61,441 nt of DNA from Streptomyces sp. cf386 (GTDB taxonomy: Bacteria; Actinomycetota; Actinomycetes; Streptomycetales; Streptomycetaceae): the NCBI RefSeq assembly GCF_900103585.1, contig NZ_FNHV01000036.1, forward strand, positions 1-61,441. Direction: 5' to 3'. Positions 50,947 to 59,703 of the stretch are shown here, one piece after another. How positions within the stretch are numbered: position 1 is the stretch's first letter; each line of letters opens with the position of its first letter. The notes beneath the pieces were generated by a model. That model was not told the DNA's origin. It made no database searches and saw only the letters and a list, made by a program, of their open reading frames with translations. The position numbers and the translations under genes were made by a program.

Positions 50947-52643
50947 TCCTGGCCCCGGTGGACGACCCGACCCGGGAACTCCTGGTCGTCGACGCGCAGC
51001 CAGAGACGCAGACAGGCGAGCGTGTCGCCCGGGCGTCCGCCGACGCCGAGCCGTATGTCGTCGGTGGCCCGGGTGTGGTGGCGGGCCTGGCGGTAGGGCC
51101 GGGCCGGTAACACGACCTCCACGTTCCGGCCCGCCGCGAGCAGTTGACGGCACAGATCGAGCGCCGCCGCGTGCGATTCCTCGGCCAACCGGTTCCACCA
51201 GCTGCCCGGTGCGCCCGGTGGCAGATGGGTGACCGAGCAGAGCGCCTCGTCCACGGCGACCGACGCCCGCAGGCGCTCGGTGCTGCCTCGTGGGCTGCGC
51301 TCCAGCGACTCCAGGCGCTTGGTCAACTCGGTCCGGTAGGCCAGCGACACCTGAGGGTCCGTCAACCGTGTGGAACCGCCGGTCCATACACGGTCGAGGA
51401 GAAGGCACAGGGCCTCGTCGTACTCGTGCAGCGCGAGGACGAGGCCGGCCAGGTCGGACGGCTCGGTCACCTTGTCGCGTACGGTACGCAGCCCGGGCCG
51501 CCCGTCTCCGGACGGGGGCAGCAGCACCTCGTCGGCCCATCCGCGCCGGGTCTCCCACGCCCCCTGCGCCGCCGGGTCGGCTTCCGCGGCGCGGGCGCGC
51601 CAGACGCCGACGTGCCGGTCGGGCAGCCTGAGCAACGTGAGGTGGTACCAGCGCCGGACCCCATCCGTGCCGCCCGGCCCGTCCGACGCGGGCGGCACCG
51701 CACCGGCCGCGAAGTCGCCGACCTCAGGAGAGCCGGCCAGCTCGGCGGCCAGCGTCAGGATCGCAGGGGCCGAGGTCCGCGGGGGAGCGGCAGGGCGGGG
51801 CGGAACGCGCGGGGCGGTCGGGTCGTTCGGGTGGCCGCCGGTCTGTGGGGACCCGGCGTGTTGGGACCCGGTCTGCGGGGTCCCGGTGTGAAGGGCTCCG
51901 GTGTGCGGGGTCCCGGTCTGTGGGGACCTGGTCTGTGGTGACTCGGCTTGTGGTGATCCGGCCGGTGGGCAGTCGGCTGGAGGGGAGCCGGTTTGTGGGA
52001 TGCCTGCCTGTGGCGCCCCGTAGGGCGGGACCTCCGCGCGCCGGGACTCGTATGGCGGGTTCTCTGCCTGTGGGGATCCGTATCGCGGTGTCCCGGCGTG
52101 TGATGTGCCGGCAGGGGGCTCGGCATGTGGGATTCCCGTCTGCGGGAGCCCGTATGACGGGGCCTCAGCGTGCGGTCCCCCGCCCTCCGGTCCCGCGACC
52201 CCCGGCCTTCCGCCCTGCGGTCCCGCGACTCCCGGTCCCGCGACCCTCGGTTCCGCGACCCCCGGCCCTTCGACCCCCGGCCCCGCGACCCTCGGTTCCC
52301 CGACGCCCGGCCCCGCGCCCCAAGGCGCTCCGACTCCAGGCCTCCCACCCCCCGGCGTCCCATACCGAGCACCCCCGACCCCCAACACCCCACCCTGCGG
52401 GAACCCCGCATGCACGGACGCGGTGTGTCCGGTCTCCGCGAGCAGGCGGTCCAGTGCGTCCAGGAGTGTCGTGCAGGCGTCCGCACCCCGGTCCGTCGGC
52501 GCGGCGGCGAGTGCGGCGCGCAGGGTGCCGCGCAGGCCGTCGAGTCCTGCGGTCGCGACGGAGGCGAGCAAGGAGCCCTCGGTGCACAGCAGGTCCTCCC
52601 ACGGGACCCGTTCCTCGGACTCCGGTCGCGGTCGCGCTGTCAC
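50943..52643 (-). CDS. Pentapeptide-repeat linker protein of unknown function
   Basis: A 566-residue protein that I do not recognise. The GTG overlaps the stop of the Hsp70-like gene (GTGA). Residues 1-80 are helical (LRGTLRAALAAAPTDRG, LLDALDRLLAETGH), residues about 84-270 are a disordered array of some 37 pentapeptides rich in Pro, Gly, Gln and Thr, and residues about 290-566 form a mostly alpha-helical globular part (SLAYRTELTKRLESLERS, EESHAAALDLCRQLLAAGRNVEVVLPARP). It may tether the Hsp70-like ATPase to the kinase or another partner, with the array as flexible spacer. The gene lies between the two and is coupled to both. Confidence 0.85.
   Translation of the reverse strand: MTARPRPESEERVPWEDLLCTEGSLLASVATAGLDGLRGTLRAALAAAPTDRGADACTTLLDALDRLLAETGHTASVHAGFPQGGVLGVGGARYGTPGGGRPGVGAPWGAGPGVGEPRVAGPGVEGPGVAEPRVAGPGVAGPQGGRPGVAGPEGGGPHAEAPSYGLPQTGIPHAEPPAGTSHAGTPRYGSPQAENPPYESRRAEVPPYGAPQAGIPQTGSPPADCPPAGSPQAESPQTRSPQTGTPHTGALHTGTPQTGSQHAGSPQTGGHPNDPTAPRVPPRPAAPPRTSAPAILTLAAELAGSPEVGDFAAGAVPPASDGPGGTDGVRRWYHLTLLRLPDRHVGVWRARAAEADPAAQGAWETRRGWADEVLLPPSGDGRPGLRTVRDKVTEPSDLAGLVLALHEYDEALCLLLDRVWTGGSTRLTDPQVSLAYRTELTKRLESLERSPRGSTERLRASVAVDEALCSVTHLPPGAPGSWWNRLAEESHAAALDLCRQLLAAGRNVEVVLPARPYRQARHHTRATDDIRLGVGGRPGDTLACLRLWLRVDDQEFPGRVVHRGQE
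51834..52394 (-). repeat. 15-nt-period tandem array encoding about 37 pentapeptides
   Basis: The reading frame alternates between units like VAGPG, VEGPG, VAEPR in the first part and SPQTG, TPHTG, SPQAE, SPQTR in the second, without interruption for about 187 codons. Period is five residues (15 nt). At DNA level runs such as CCTGTCTGTGGGGATCC-type units on the plus strand recur. Such arrays change length by slippage between strains. Confidence 0.85.
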
Positions 52644-55600
52644 TGCAGGCCTCCGAAGGGATCGTCCTGATCGGCCCGGCCCTTGTCCGGGACGGTCATC
52701 AGATACCGCAGCACCCGCCCGGGTTCGTTCTCCACGTGCTCCTGGTCCCGCGCCTTCCAGAACGGCACGCCGCCCAGGTGCACCCGGAGGGCTCCGTGTT
52801 CGTCCAGCGAGGCGACGAACAGCGCGCGGGACTTGGCCTCGGTCTCGGGCCGGGGCAGCCGCCCGAGGGTCATCGTGCGTACGGTGTCCCTCTCCTGGAT
52901 CGTGACCCCGAACTCCCACTCCCCGGAGGCCGGGGACTCGGGCAGCGGCCCCACTCCCAGCAGCCCCCGCCGGGCGGGCGCGGCCGGCGCGTCGGAGTCG
53001 TGGAACACCTCCGTGAACGCGCTGTCGGCGGCGAAGACCGGCTGCCCTCGGCCCGCCTGGGCGGAACCGGCGATCGTGTAGTTCACGCTGATCGTCATCG
53101 GCACCGTCTCCGACCGGTCCCCGCGTTTCAACAGCCCGGCCTTGGCCAGCCTCTTCCACACGTCGATCGACGGCACCCGGGGGTCGACCGTGTAGTGCGG
53201 GGCACCCTGGGAGAAGTACGCGTACACATCCAGGTCGACGGTGATCTCGTACCGCGCCATGATCTTGTCCGGCCAGATCCGCACCGGGAACCCACCGGCC
53301 GGGTCACCGGCCCTCGACCGGTCGGGTTCGGGGCACTTGAACTGCCCCCAGGTGATGTCGTCCGCGCCCTGGCGCACCCGGACGACCCGGATGACGTCCT
53401 GGATGGGCTGGGCCTTCGCGCTGCGCACCGCCAGCACCGGAGGCTCACCCACGCTGTGGACACGGTGGTGCAGCATCGTGTTGGCCCCGAACAGGGTGCG
53501 GTCCCCGACCCCTTCCAGCAGGGACAGCTCGAAGCGGCACGGGAGCGAGAAGTGCAGGTTGTCGACGTCGATCTGGACGATGGTGCGTCCGTCCTCCAGG
53601 GCGTCCACGGCCCCCTGGGAGGTGAACGAGGTCTGCCGCACCTGCTCGGCCCAGGCGGCACCGATCGAGGTCGCCGTCTTGGCGTACTCCCGCTCCACCT
53701 CGATGTTCGCCGGATCCCAGTCCAGCTCGCGGCCCTTCCCGAGGCGCCGTATCAGCACTTCGCGCACCACCGGCATGGCACTGGACTTGCCGGTCAGGAT
53801 CACGCGGTCGAGCGGCTCGTCCTTGAGCAGTCGCTCGCCGAGCAGGCCGTCGGCGAGGGCGGCGACGCCTTCCAGATGCCCCTCGACGAGGCGCCGGAAC
53901 CCGGCGGCGTCCAGTTCGAACTCGACGCCGGTGCGCGGGTCGCCGCCCCGGCCGAGACTGTCCAGCAGACCCGAGAGCTCCTGTTCGCCGAAGCGGTACG
54001 GCGACGGATCGCTCGCCGAGGCGGAAGCGGAGCCGCCCAGGTGGATCTTCGCCTGTTCCGCCAGGTTCCACAGCTGCTCGAAGGCCCAGCGCATCCGGGC
54101 GAGTTCGCTGGTGGGCGCCGTCCGCCAGCAGGTCGGCACCACGGCTTCGGCGAGCCTGCGGGCCTGGGCACGCCGTTCGGCCTGTGCCGAATGGGTGTCC
54201 CGGGCCAGGCTCCCCGGCAGATAGTGACCGGTCTTGTCGAGATAGACGGACTTGGCCTCCTGGAGGTCCGAGCGGAACCGCTCCGGGTGCGCGGCGATCA
54301 GCCGGTCCGCCAGCTCCGACTTGAGCCAGTGGAACACCGAGAGGGTCAGCAACTCGCCGCCGAGCCGGGTGTGGCCGCTCGACCCCTGCACGGTCGGCGT
54401 CAGCGTGTAGTGCCGGCCGAGCCGGTCCGCGTCGGGGTGCCTCAGCACCTCGACGGGCGTCGTGTCCCGCAGGGTGAGCGTCAGCAGGGCTATGTCCAGG
54501 GTCCCGCCGCCGATGTCTATGGCGAGAATGTTCTGTGTCCAGGCGCTCCCCGACCCCAGCCGGCGGGAGCGGGCCCGGAACGCCTCCACACCGAGGCCCG
54601 GATCACCGCCGAAGTTCTTCATCACGAAGAACATGACGGCGGCCACGGCCTCGTCGAAGTGCATCGACACCCGGCTGACCCCGAGCCCCTCCGACACCAG
54701 CGACTTCAGGGCGCGCCGCACGTCCGGGGTCGCGACCGTCGGATAGGTCACGACCAGGTCGTTGAGCCGGCCCGAGCCGAGGAGGCCGGGATCCTGCCGG
54801 GATATGTAGCGGTCGGCGCGGTCGACCAGGTATCCCAGGGCGGACTGGATGAGCATGTCCGAGGTGGGCGGCGGACGCCCGGGAACGTCGTCCCGGACGC
54901 GTTCCCTGCCGAGCTCAAGCTTGAGCCCGCGCAGGGAGGCCAGGGGCTTCTGTGCGACGCCGCCCGCCGGCGTCATCGCAGCGGCGGGCAGCCGCTCGGG
55001 CTCCCCGAGGCGCACGGTGAGCGGGTCGACGGACAGCACCTCCAGCCGGCTGGACACCTCCGCCGTACCGTCGCCGAGCTCCACCGGGAACAGCCGCATC
55101 TGTTCCAGTGGCGGTACGTCGAACGCGGCGTCGTAACACCGGTGCAGGCGTGTCGCGAGCTCGGCGCGCAGCAGTTGGGAGCAGTCCGGGAGCCGCTGCT
55201 CCAGGAGCAGGCACAGCCGGAACAGCCCTCCGGTGCCGGCCTCCGCCCCGACGAGCTCGGCCGGGGACCGCGGGCCGGCCGTCCCGCCGTCGCTCATGCC
55301 CGCCTGGGCCAGGGCCAGCACGGACTCCCACTCGTCCCTGACGAGGTCCGGGTACGGCTCGCCCAGCACATGCTTCAGGACTCCCTCGCGCAGCCGCGCC
55401 ACCCGGGCCGGGGAGAACGGCTCGCGCACCTTGTACTGACCGTCGTACAAGGTCACCGTGGAGTTGCAGGTGCCGTAGTCGATCGCCGCGTGCCCCAGGT
55501 ACTCGTCGTCCCGGTCGGGGACGCGGCTTCGCGACCGCCCGGCTGCGGCGGCCGGCCCGGCGGCGGGGAGCGGAGCCTCGGGGACGGCCGTGGCAAGGGT

Positions 55601-56071
55601 CGGCGTCGGCTGCGCGGCCGGCGGCACGTCGGGTGGCGGCGCGGCGGGGGAGAGGAAGGCCACGGCGCAGTAGGCGCCGCTGCGGAAGGGGATGCCGCGT
55701 ACCTCGCGGCCGGTCAGCGGATCGATGTGGAAGTACTCCACGTCGACCACCAGCCGCAGCGTCGTGTTCCCGTGTGCGTCCACGAAGCCCGGATGCGGGA
55801 CCGGGGCCGGCCGTATGTCGTACATCCCCTCGATACGGCGGCCGCGTGGATCGGCGCCCTGCCAGGCGTCGGCCATGTGCGCCGCCCAGTCCCGCGTGGA
55901 CGGCGGCAGCCCCTCGGCCCGGCAGGTGAAGTACTCCACCCACACGGGGCCGCTGCTCGCATCCGTCGGCACCAGCCGGACCGTGGGCAGCGTGTACCGG
56001 CCCTGCGCGTCGGGACGCAGCTCGACGGTGCCGGCTCGGTCCGTACCCAGAAGCAGGGTCTCCAGGGTCAT
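52640..56071 (-). CDS. Giant Hsp70/actin-like ATPase, SrfB-like
   Basis: A 1143-residue protein. Residues 1-190 form an N-terminal domain rich in beta strands. The actin/Hsp70 ATPase core follows: phosphate-1 loop AIDYGTCNST (Asp198), phosphate-2 loop LAIDIGGGTLDIAL (Asp519), adenosine motif RVILTGKSSAMPVVREVL (near 755-772) and connecting helices such as RFRSDLQEAKSVYLDKTG. A large insertion separates the two phosphate loops, and a C-terminal domain of about 330 residues replaces the usual peptide-binding domain. Size and layout resemble SrfB virulence proteins, which lie next to the SrfC dynamin-like protein, as here. The ATG overlaps the dynamin-like gene's stop (ATGA). It may act as an ATP-driven assembly or chaperone factor. 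Confidence 0.85.
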   Translation of the reverse strand: MTLETLLLGTDRAGTVELRPDAQGRYTLPTVRLVPTDASSGPVWVEYFTCRAEGLPPSTRDWAAHMADAWQGADPRGRRIEGMYDIRPAPVPHPGFVDAHGNTTLRLVVDVEYFHIDPLTGREVRGIPFRSGAYCAVAFLSPAAPPPDVPPAAQPTPTLATAVPEAPLPAAGPAAAAGRSRSRVPDRDDEYLGHAAIDYGTCNSTVTLYDGQYKVREPFSPARVARLREGVLKHVLGEPYPDLVRDEWESVLALAQAGMSDGGTAGPRSPAELVGAEAGTGGLFRLCLLLEQRLPDCSQLLRAELATRLHRCYDAAFDVPPLEQMRLFPVELGDGTAEVSSRLEVLSVDPLTVRLGEPERLPAAAMTPAGGVAQKPLASLRGLKLELGRERVRDDVPGRPPPTSDMLIQSALGYLVDRADRYISRQDPGLLGSGRLNDLVVTYPTVATPDVRRALKSLVSEGLGVSRVSMHFDEAVAAVMFFVMKNFGGDPGLGVEAFRARSRRLGSGSAWTQNILAIDIGGGTLDIALLTLTLRDTTPVEVLRHPDADRLGRHYTLTPTVQGSSGHTRLGGELLTLSVFHWLKSELADRLIAAHPERFRSDLQEAKSVYLDKTGHYLPGSLARDTHSAQAERRAQARRLAEAVVPTCWRTAPTSELARMRWAFEQLWNLAEQAKIHLGGSASASASDPSPYRFGEQELSGLLDSLGRGGDPRTGVEFELDAAGFRRLVEGHLEGVAALADGLLGERLLKDEPLDRVILTGKSSAMPVVREVLIRRLGKGRELDWDPANIEVEREYAKTATSIGAAWAEQVRQTSFTSQGAVDALEDGRTIVQIDVDNLHFSLPCRFELSLLEGVGDRTLFGANTMLHHRVHSVGEPPVLAVRSAKAQPIQDVIRVVRVRQGADDITWGQFKCPEPDRSRAGDPAGGFPVRIWPDKIMARYEITVDLDVYAYFSQGAPHYTVDPRVPSIDVWKRLAKAGLLKRGDRSETVPMTISVNYTIAGSAQAGRGQPVFAADSAFTEVFHDSDAPAAPARRGLLGVGPLPESPASGEWEFGVTIQERDTVRTMTLGRLPRPETEAKSRALFVASLDEHGALRVHLGGVPFWKARDQEHVENEPGRVLRYLMTVPDKGRADQDDPFGGLQ

Positions 56072-58719
56072 GGCGTGGTTCCCCCGTCATAGGGCCCTTG
56101 GTCGAAGGGCTGTCCACCGAACGGTCCGCCCGGCTCCCAGGGGTTGGCCGCCGCATCCCAGTCGGCGGGCTTCCAGGAGTAGGCAGAGTTCTCGGCGCGC
56201 AGGCTCAGTTGCTCGGCGAGACCCGCGAGTCCGCGTTCGCTCTCCTTGCCCCCGGCGACAGCGGTGACCAGCGCACCGGTCAGCGCCGGCGCGCGCAGGT
56301 CGTCGATGAAGGCGTCGGCCTGGCTCCACAGATGGGCCGCCACCAGCCGCTGTCGACGGGCGAGCCCGGCCAGGGCCTGATGGAGAACCATCGCCGTCAT
56401 CTCCCGCCGGTGCCGGGCGATGGTGGTCTGGTGTCCCGACGAGGCGTCCGCGGCGGAACCGACGAGGTTGTCCGGGTGCCAGGGCAGGATGTGCCCGGTA
56501 CGCAGCGGGAAGCGCTGGCGCACCTGCTCGTCGTCCACCTGCGGCTCTGCCGGGTCCGTGTCGCGCAGCGCCTTCTCCGCCTCGTCGCGCAGCCACTGCA
56601 GGGACGCGGCGCGGGGCAGACGGGCGGCGAGCCGCTCACCCTCGGTCGAGGAGCGCAGCAGCTCGTAGGCGTCGGGCGTGACCACCGTCGCCAGTTCGCG
56701 GGCGGCGGCCACGACCCGCTGCTGATGCCCGAGCAGCCAGGTCTCCACCGCGGCCAGCAACCGTGCCGAACCGGCTGCCTCGATCTCGCGGCACGCGTCC
56801 CGGAACTCCGGGAAGAACTCGTCCGTCCGCACGGGCACCCGGTGGTCGCCCCGCAGCCGGCGCGCGTCCACCCGCTCCTCATGGACCGTGTCGAGCAGGC
56901 GGTTCCAGGACGGCCAGGTGTAGACCCGCTCGGCGGTGTCCCGTTCCAGCTCCGTGAAGAGACTCGGACCGGGAGCGCCCCTGGTCCGCCGTGAGGACAA
57001 CCGGTGGGCGTCGAGGAGTTCGACGGCGGAGCGGTCGCGCACGTCCATCCATACGGCCGACAGCACGGTGAGGCGCTGGCTCACCGCCGTGTCGGAGCGG
57101 TGGTCCACCCGACTTCGGCCGCCCGACGCCTCCAGGGCCGTCTGCAGTTCACGCAGCGCCTCGACGACGTCCTCGCGGCGTTCGGCGAACTGGTCCAGGC
57201 GGAGTGCGGCACCGTGCCGGGTCACATGGTCGCGCAGCCGCCGGCGCAGCCGGGCCAGGCCCCCGTCGTCCGCGAAGTCCGTGAGCATCCGGTCCAGGCC
57301 GCCGCTCAGGGCGTCGGTGCTGAGCCGCCGCCCGATCTCGCCCCAGGTCTCCGCATGCTTGTCCGCTTTCGGCAGCTTGACGTCGAGATCGCACTTGTCG
57401 CGGAACTCCCTGCCCACCTGCTCGTGCCGGCCGCTGACGCTCAGCGCCCGCATGGCCGAGGTGAGCAGGACACGGTCCGCCGGCCCCATGGAAGTCGGGG
57501 TCGGGTGGGCCGGGGTGACCAGGCGCTCGGCGCTCGCGAGCAGGTCCTTCAGGACCGGGATGCCGCGCAGGAGCTGCTCCCTGGTGAGCGGTTGGGTGTC
57601 GGCTGCGTAGGACTTGAGTACCGGTTCGGCCACGCGCAGGTCGTGGAACCGGCTGATCAGCGCGATGATGGAGTCCTCCATGGAGTCCGCTCGCTGCGCC
57701 GCGCGCCACATCCGGAAGATGCGTTGCGGTGTGTCCTTGGCACCGCCTCCGGCGTTCAGCAGCATCAGCAGGCTGTGGACCGAGTGCAGTTCCGCACCGC
57801 ACACGTACTGGTCCCGGACGGCGCTGAAGGCGCTGTCGAGCCCCGGAAAGTCGAGGAGGCGCAGCTCCGCTCCGGGAAACTCACCGAGGTCCCAGACGGA
57901 CGGGGCCACCCGCACCTCGCGGACGACCCTGCGGATCAGGGGGAGCGTGGCGCGCAGAAGGCCCGTGGAGAGCGATGCTCCGAGGCCGGAGCGTGCGGGC
58001 GCGCCGGACCGGAAGTGGCCGCGGGGATCGGCGCCGCGCTCGGTGTCCGCTCCCGGCAGGACGACCGCGGCGCGCGCGAGTTCGTCGTCGAGTTCCGCGC
58101 GCTGCCCCAGCAGCGGGAGACCGGATTCGTGCATCCGCCGCAACGCCTGGTCCAGGGAGTCGAGTTCCTGGAGCACTCCCGCGAGCGACTGGGCCAGAGC
58201 ACCGGTCAGATAGGTGTCCCGGAAGCGCAGCAGCTCACCGCAGTCGGGCTCCCGGATCGGCAACTGCCGTAACTGCTCCAGGACTTGAGCGGACAGGGCG
58301 CTCTGGGCCTGGTTCGCCAGCTCGTTCCTGAGGTGGCGCAGGTAGTCGAGCGTCTGCGCCTGGCTGAAGTACTCGACGCGGACGGCGGACTCGTGCGACT
58401 CGCCCGTCTCGGCGGAGGCCGCTTTGGCGTGGATCAGGGTGACGTTCCCGGTCACCGCCTCCTCGCCCACCGGGAGGAGTTCGGGCAGCCCCAACAGCAG
58501 CCCGAGGAGCATGGACTTGCCGGCACTCATTTCACCGACCAGGCCGATGCTGAACGGTGCCCGGGCGCTCTCCTCGGCCCTGCGCAGCGCTTCGAGCGCG
58601 CGGTGGTGCGCTTCGCGGACGGCGGGTTCGGATTCCGGTCCGCCGGGCTGATGCTGTGTCAGCAACGCCGTCAAATCCGACGCGTCCGCTGCGCAGCGCG
58701 CCAATTCCCCCAAAGACAC
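56068..58719 (-). CDS. Dynamin-like large GTPase, SrfC-like
   Basis: An 883-residue protein. The P-loop is GLVGEMSAGKSM (about 59-70, Lys68), switch I has TGNVT, and the DxPG motif is LRLLDFPGLDSAF (near residue 285). Long helical stretches follow, typical of the stalk and bundle of dynamin-superfamily proteins, including segments such as LDQFAERREDVVEALREL. No transmembrane helix is obvious. The GTG start has a strong GGGAGGTGA upstream. It is the first gene of the minus-strand operon and is coupled to the Hsp70-like ATPase, as SrfC is to SrfB. A membrane-binding or remodelling action is the natural guess; the substrate is unknown. Confidence 0.85.
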   Translation of the reverse strand: MSLGELARCAADASDLTALLTQHQPGGPESEPAVREAHHRALEALRRAEESARAPFSIGLVGEMSAGKSMLLGLLLGLPELLPVGEEAVTGNVTLIHAKAASAETGESHESAVRVEYFSQAQTLDYLRHLRNELANQAQSALSAQVLEQLRQLPIREPDCGELLRFRDTYLTGALAQSLAGVLQELDSLDQALRRMHESGLPLLGQRAELDDELARAAVVLPGADTERGADPRGHFRSGAPARSGLGASLSTGLLRATLPLIRRVVREVRVAPSVWDLGEFPGAELRLLDFPGLDSAFSAVRDQYVCGAELHSVHSLLMLLNAGGGAKDTPQRIFRMWRAAQRADSMEDSIIALISRFHDLRVAEPVLKSYAADTQPLTREQLLRGIPVLKDLLASAERLVTPAHPTPTSMGPADRVLLTSAMRALSVSGRHEQVGREFRDKCDLDVKLPKADKHAETWGEIGRRLSTDALSGGLDRMLTDFADDGGLARLRRRLRDHVTRHGAALRLDQFAERREDVVEALRELQTALEASGGRSRVDHRSDTAVSQRLTVLSAVWMDVRDRSAVELLDAHRLSSRRTRGAPGPSLFTELERDTAERVYTWPSWNRLLDTVHEERVDARRLRGDHRVPVRTDEFFPEFRDACREIEAAGSARLLAAVETWLLGHQQRVVAAARELATVVTPDAYELLRSSTEGERLAARLPRAASLQWLRDEAEKALRDTDPAEPQVDDEQVRQRFPLRTGHILPWHPDNLVGSAADASSGHQTTIARHRREMTAMVLHQALAGLARRQRLVAAHLWSQADAFIDDLRAPALTGALVTAVAGGKESERGLAGLAEQLSLRAENSAYSWKPADWDAAANPWEPGGPFGGQPFDQGPYDGGTTP

Positions 58720-58737
58720 GGCTCACCTCCCGGCCCG

Positions 58738-58761
58738 CACCGGCCGTCGACACGGCCGGTG
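58738..58761 (-). promoter_or_regulatory. Perfect 10-bp hairpin in the leader of the dynamin-like gene
   Basis: CACCGGCCGT and ACGGCCGGTG flank CGAC, a perfect 10-base stem with four-base loop. It lies in the presumed 5' leader of the minus-strand operon, directly before the GGGAGGTGA ribosome binding site. It could serve as an operator, protect mRNA ends or hinder ribosome loading. Position is certain, role inferred. Confidence 0.5.
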
Positions 58762-58799
58762 TACGTTCCGCCCCCGAGCGGATGCGGCACCACCGTAGG

Positions 58800-58880
58800 G
58801 GTGCGGAATACCCGAAGAAAGGCAAATAGAAAAAGAATCTTGATAGTGGAGTACTAAATAATTAGTCATGATTTATTGGG
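58800..58880. promoter_or_regulatory. AT-rich patch between dynamin-like operon and septum-domain gene
   Basis: Positions 58821-58880 contain only 18 G/C of 60 (30 percent), far below the roughly 70 percent of the window. The patch reads AAAAAGAATC, TAAATAATTAG, CATGATTTATT, and lies in the divergent region. It is probably the promoter area of both operons and a potential site for Lsr2-type silencing of the island. Confidence 0.6.
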
Positions 58881-58923
58881 CATTGGAGGTGGACGGGACC
58901 CACCCGCTGTGCACGATGGCTGC

Positions 58924-59703
58924 ATGGGATCGCCCGACGTCCCCGGTCAGGGGGAACCGCCGGACCCGGAGCCGCCCTACCGGCCCTGGCCCGGCGAACA
59001 GCTGCCGTACACACCATCCACCGACTCCGCCCACGACTTCTCGGAGCCCGTCCAGCCGCCCCGCCGCAGACATGCGTGGCTACGAGCCGCGGCGCTGCTG
59101 GTCGCCGTGGTGGGCATCTCCACGGGCGCCGTGCTGTTCACCCAGGGCGGCGACAACGGGTCCGCCGGCAGCAGTGGCGGGAGTGACATCGAGACGACGA
59201 TCGACGAGCCGACCCCTCCGGACGACACCGGTCCGAGCGAGGACGAGCCCACGGACGACGACACGTACACCACCGAACCGGTCGAGACGCCCACGGACAT
59301 CGAGCCTTCCGAGACCGAGACCGAGACCGAGACCGGGGAGACATACGTCGACGACCTCTCCGTCGGAGACTGCGTCGACGAGACGGACAGCAGCTCCTAC
59401 GTGCTGATCGTTCCCTGTGACGGCCGGCACGATATGCAGACCCTGGCCGTCATGGAACTTGAGGACGGTTACGAGTACCCGGGCGACGACGTGGTCGATG
59501 AGGAAGCCGAGTCGCTGTGCTACGAGGCCTATTCGGACGTCGCGGAGAACTGGACGGTCGCGGAGGAGGAGGACCTCATGTGGGACAAGGTCGTACCCGA
59601 CTCCGAAGGCTGGGAAGCGGGCGACCGTACGGTTGTGTGCTTCCTGGAGTCCCTCTACGAGGACCCGCTGGAGGAGGACTGGCTCGGCTACTCCTACTAC
59701 TGA
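58924..59703 (+). CDS. Membrane-anchored septum-formation-domain protein
   Basis: A 259-residue protein. A Pro-rich cytoplasmic tail (about 1-50) is followed by one membrane helix (AWLRAAALLVAVVGISTGAVLF, roughly 51-72 in total), an acidic Thr/Glu/Pro linker with TETETETE (about 85-138), and an extracellular domain with the pattern GDCVDE, VPCDGRHDMQTLAV, YPGDDVVDEEAESLCYEAY and VVCFLES. The paired cysteines and GDC start match the Septum_form domain of actinobacterial envelope proteins. It is divergent from the dynamin-like operon and overlaps by seven bases, tail to tail, with the serine protease gene, suggesting it may be only a neighbour. Confidence 0.85.
   Translation: MGSPDVPGQGEPPDPEPPYRPWPGEQLPYTPSTDSAHDFSEPVQPPRRRHAWLRAAALLVAVVGISTGAVLFTQGGDNGSAGSSGGSDIETTIDEPTPPDDTGPSEDEPTDDDTYTTEPVETPTDIEPSETETETETGETYVDDLSVGDCVDETDSSSYVLIVPCDGRHDMQTLAVMELEDGYEYPGDDVVDEEAESLCYEAYSDVAENWTVAEEEDLMWDKVVPDSEGWEAGDRTVVCFLESLYEDPLEEDWLGYSYY

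Noticed and set aside
51834..52394. LPQTG sortase signal in the repeat protein
   Set aside because: It is one unit of the pentapeptide array, in the middle of the protein, without a membrane helix or signal peptide.
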